From positions 13,343,001-13,407,000 of the forward strand of contig JARDYH010000003.1 in NCBI GenBank assembly GCA_029215795.1: DNA of 64,000 bases. Reading direction: 5' to 3'. This DNA comes from Anniella stebbinsi. Taxonomy: Eukaryota; Chordata; Lepidosauria; Squamata; Anniellidae. Shown in pieces: positions 63,483 to 64,000 of this stretch; position 1 is the stretch's first letter; each line of letters opens with the position of its first letter. A program made the position numbers and the translations under genes. Below the pieces are notes generated by a model. That model searched no databases. It was not told the DNA's origin and worked only from the letters and a program-made list of their open reading frames with translations.

Positions 63483-63708
63483 TAGGGTGACCAAATGGAA
63501 AGGAGGACAGGGCTCCTCTATCTTTAACAGTTGTATTGAAAAGAGAATTTCAGCAGGTGTCATCTGTAGGCATGCAGCACCTGGTGAATTTCTCTCTTCA
63601 TCACAACAGTGACCAGGATGTGGTCACTCTACAAAAGAAGGCAGGGCTCCTGAAGCTTTAACTGTTGTGATGAAGAAGCCCTGACCTCTTTTTCATACGG
63701 TCACCCTA
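63483..63708 (+). mobile_element. GTGACC MITE, internally deleted
   Basis: TAGGGTGACCAAATGG to GGTCACCCTA; a rearranged loop (GACCAGGATGTGGTCACTCT) replaces part of modules 2 to 4. Confidence 0.83.
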
Positions 63709-63798
63709 TTTACAATCTTCATCAGAGGCCTTCTTAGATGACCCACCACCTAGAGACAGGGAGGTGGCGCTGTCACGTCCGACCCGGCTTGCATTTGT

Positions 63799-63941
63799 GA
63801 GCTGCAGGAGCCCTGTTCTCTTTTGTATCTGGTCACTCTAGCTATACTTTAGCAGCTTTAACTGTTGTGATGAAGAGGGAATTTCACCAGATGATACATG
63901 CATACAAATGACACATGCTGAAATTCCCTTTTCAATACAAT
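63799..63941 (-). mobile_element. GTGACC MITE, truncated at both ends
   Basis: From GCTGCAGGAGCCCTG to CCCTTTTCAATACAA: loop and module 3 with part of 4. Confidence 0.78.
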
Positions 63942-64000
63942 TCCAACTCAGCATGCTGGCTGGGGATTATGGGAGTTGTGGTCCCAACACATCTCTATCT
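63942..64000. mobile_element. Foldback MITE fragment at window end
   Basis: CAGCATGCTGGCTGGGGATT then ATGGGAGTTGTGGTCCCAAC, half of the CTCCAGATG family; cut by the window edge. Confidence 0.6.

Noticed and set aside
1..64000. CRISPR array, operon or prophage
   Set aside because: Repeats are interspersed transposons in introns of a vertebrate gene, not regularly spaced; no bacterial or phage genes are present.
1..64000. Endogenous retrovirus
   Set aside because: No LTR pair, no gag, pol or env motifs; all reverse transcriptase sequence here is of LINE type.

Overview
The window is vertebrate genomic DNA, most likely from a squamate reptile (lizard or snake). Two things point there: a split protein-coding gene with typical GT-AG introns, and a dense repeat background of CR1, L2-like and L1 LINEs, tRNA-derived SINEs and very many palindromic hAT-type miniature elements. 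There is no bacterial gene organisation, no operon and no CRISPR array. The species is an inference from repeat style only.

The one host gene is BCAT1, cytosolic branched-chain amino acid aminotransferase, on the minus strand. Eight coding exons were located by conserved peptide and splice sites: 49288-49356, 26195-26395, 17832-17942, 13119-13238, 10834-10997, 5836-5978, 3453-3538 and 1309-1449. They total 1035 bp (345 codons) with compatible phases at every junction. Placed on the human numbering they cover residues 4-348, which puts the PLP lysine at 222 and the redox CXXC cysteines at 335 and 338, as in human BCAT1. The first coding exon (a few residues) and the last one (about 38 residues) were not found and probably lie outside the window.

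Layout: 1-6 kb holds the three most 3-prime exons, packed between small transposons. At 6-9 kb an L2-like LINE is interrupted by a younger L1 with a 15-bp target duplication. Exons and CR1 fragments occupy 10-18 kb. A repeat-filled intron and the 26.2-kb exon follow. The 23-kb intron from 26.4 to 49.3 kb contains GC-rich nested elements, a LINE RT fragment at 36 kb, a CpG-dense palindrome at 37.2 kb and a nearly intact 3-kb L2-like LINE at 41.7-44.7 kb. From 49.4 kb to the end is BCAT1 intron 1, again SINE, CR1 and MITE sequence.

The most striking feature is one MITE family with TAGGGTGACC-type ends, here called the GTGACC MITE, present about 19 times (roughly 5 kb by my count). Several copies have 8-bp target duplications, which fits hAT. 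A full copy is about 320 bp and is built from four alternately oriented versions of one module of about 80 nt. A 600-bp segment containing one copy occurs twice in introns of BCAT1, and its homology ends at the terminus of the MITE. I found no clearly new functional system; the leads are in transposon structure and in transposons abutting splice sites.
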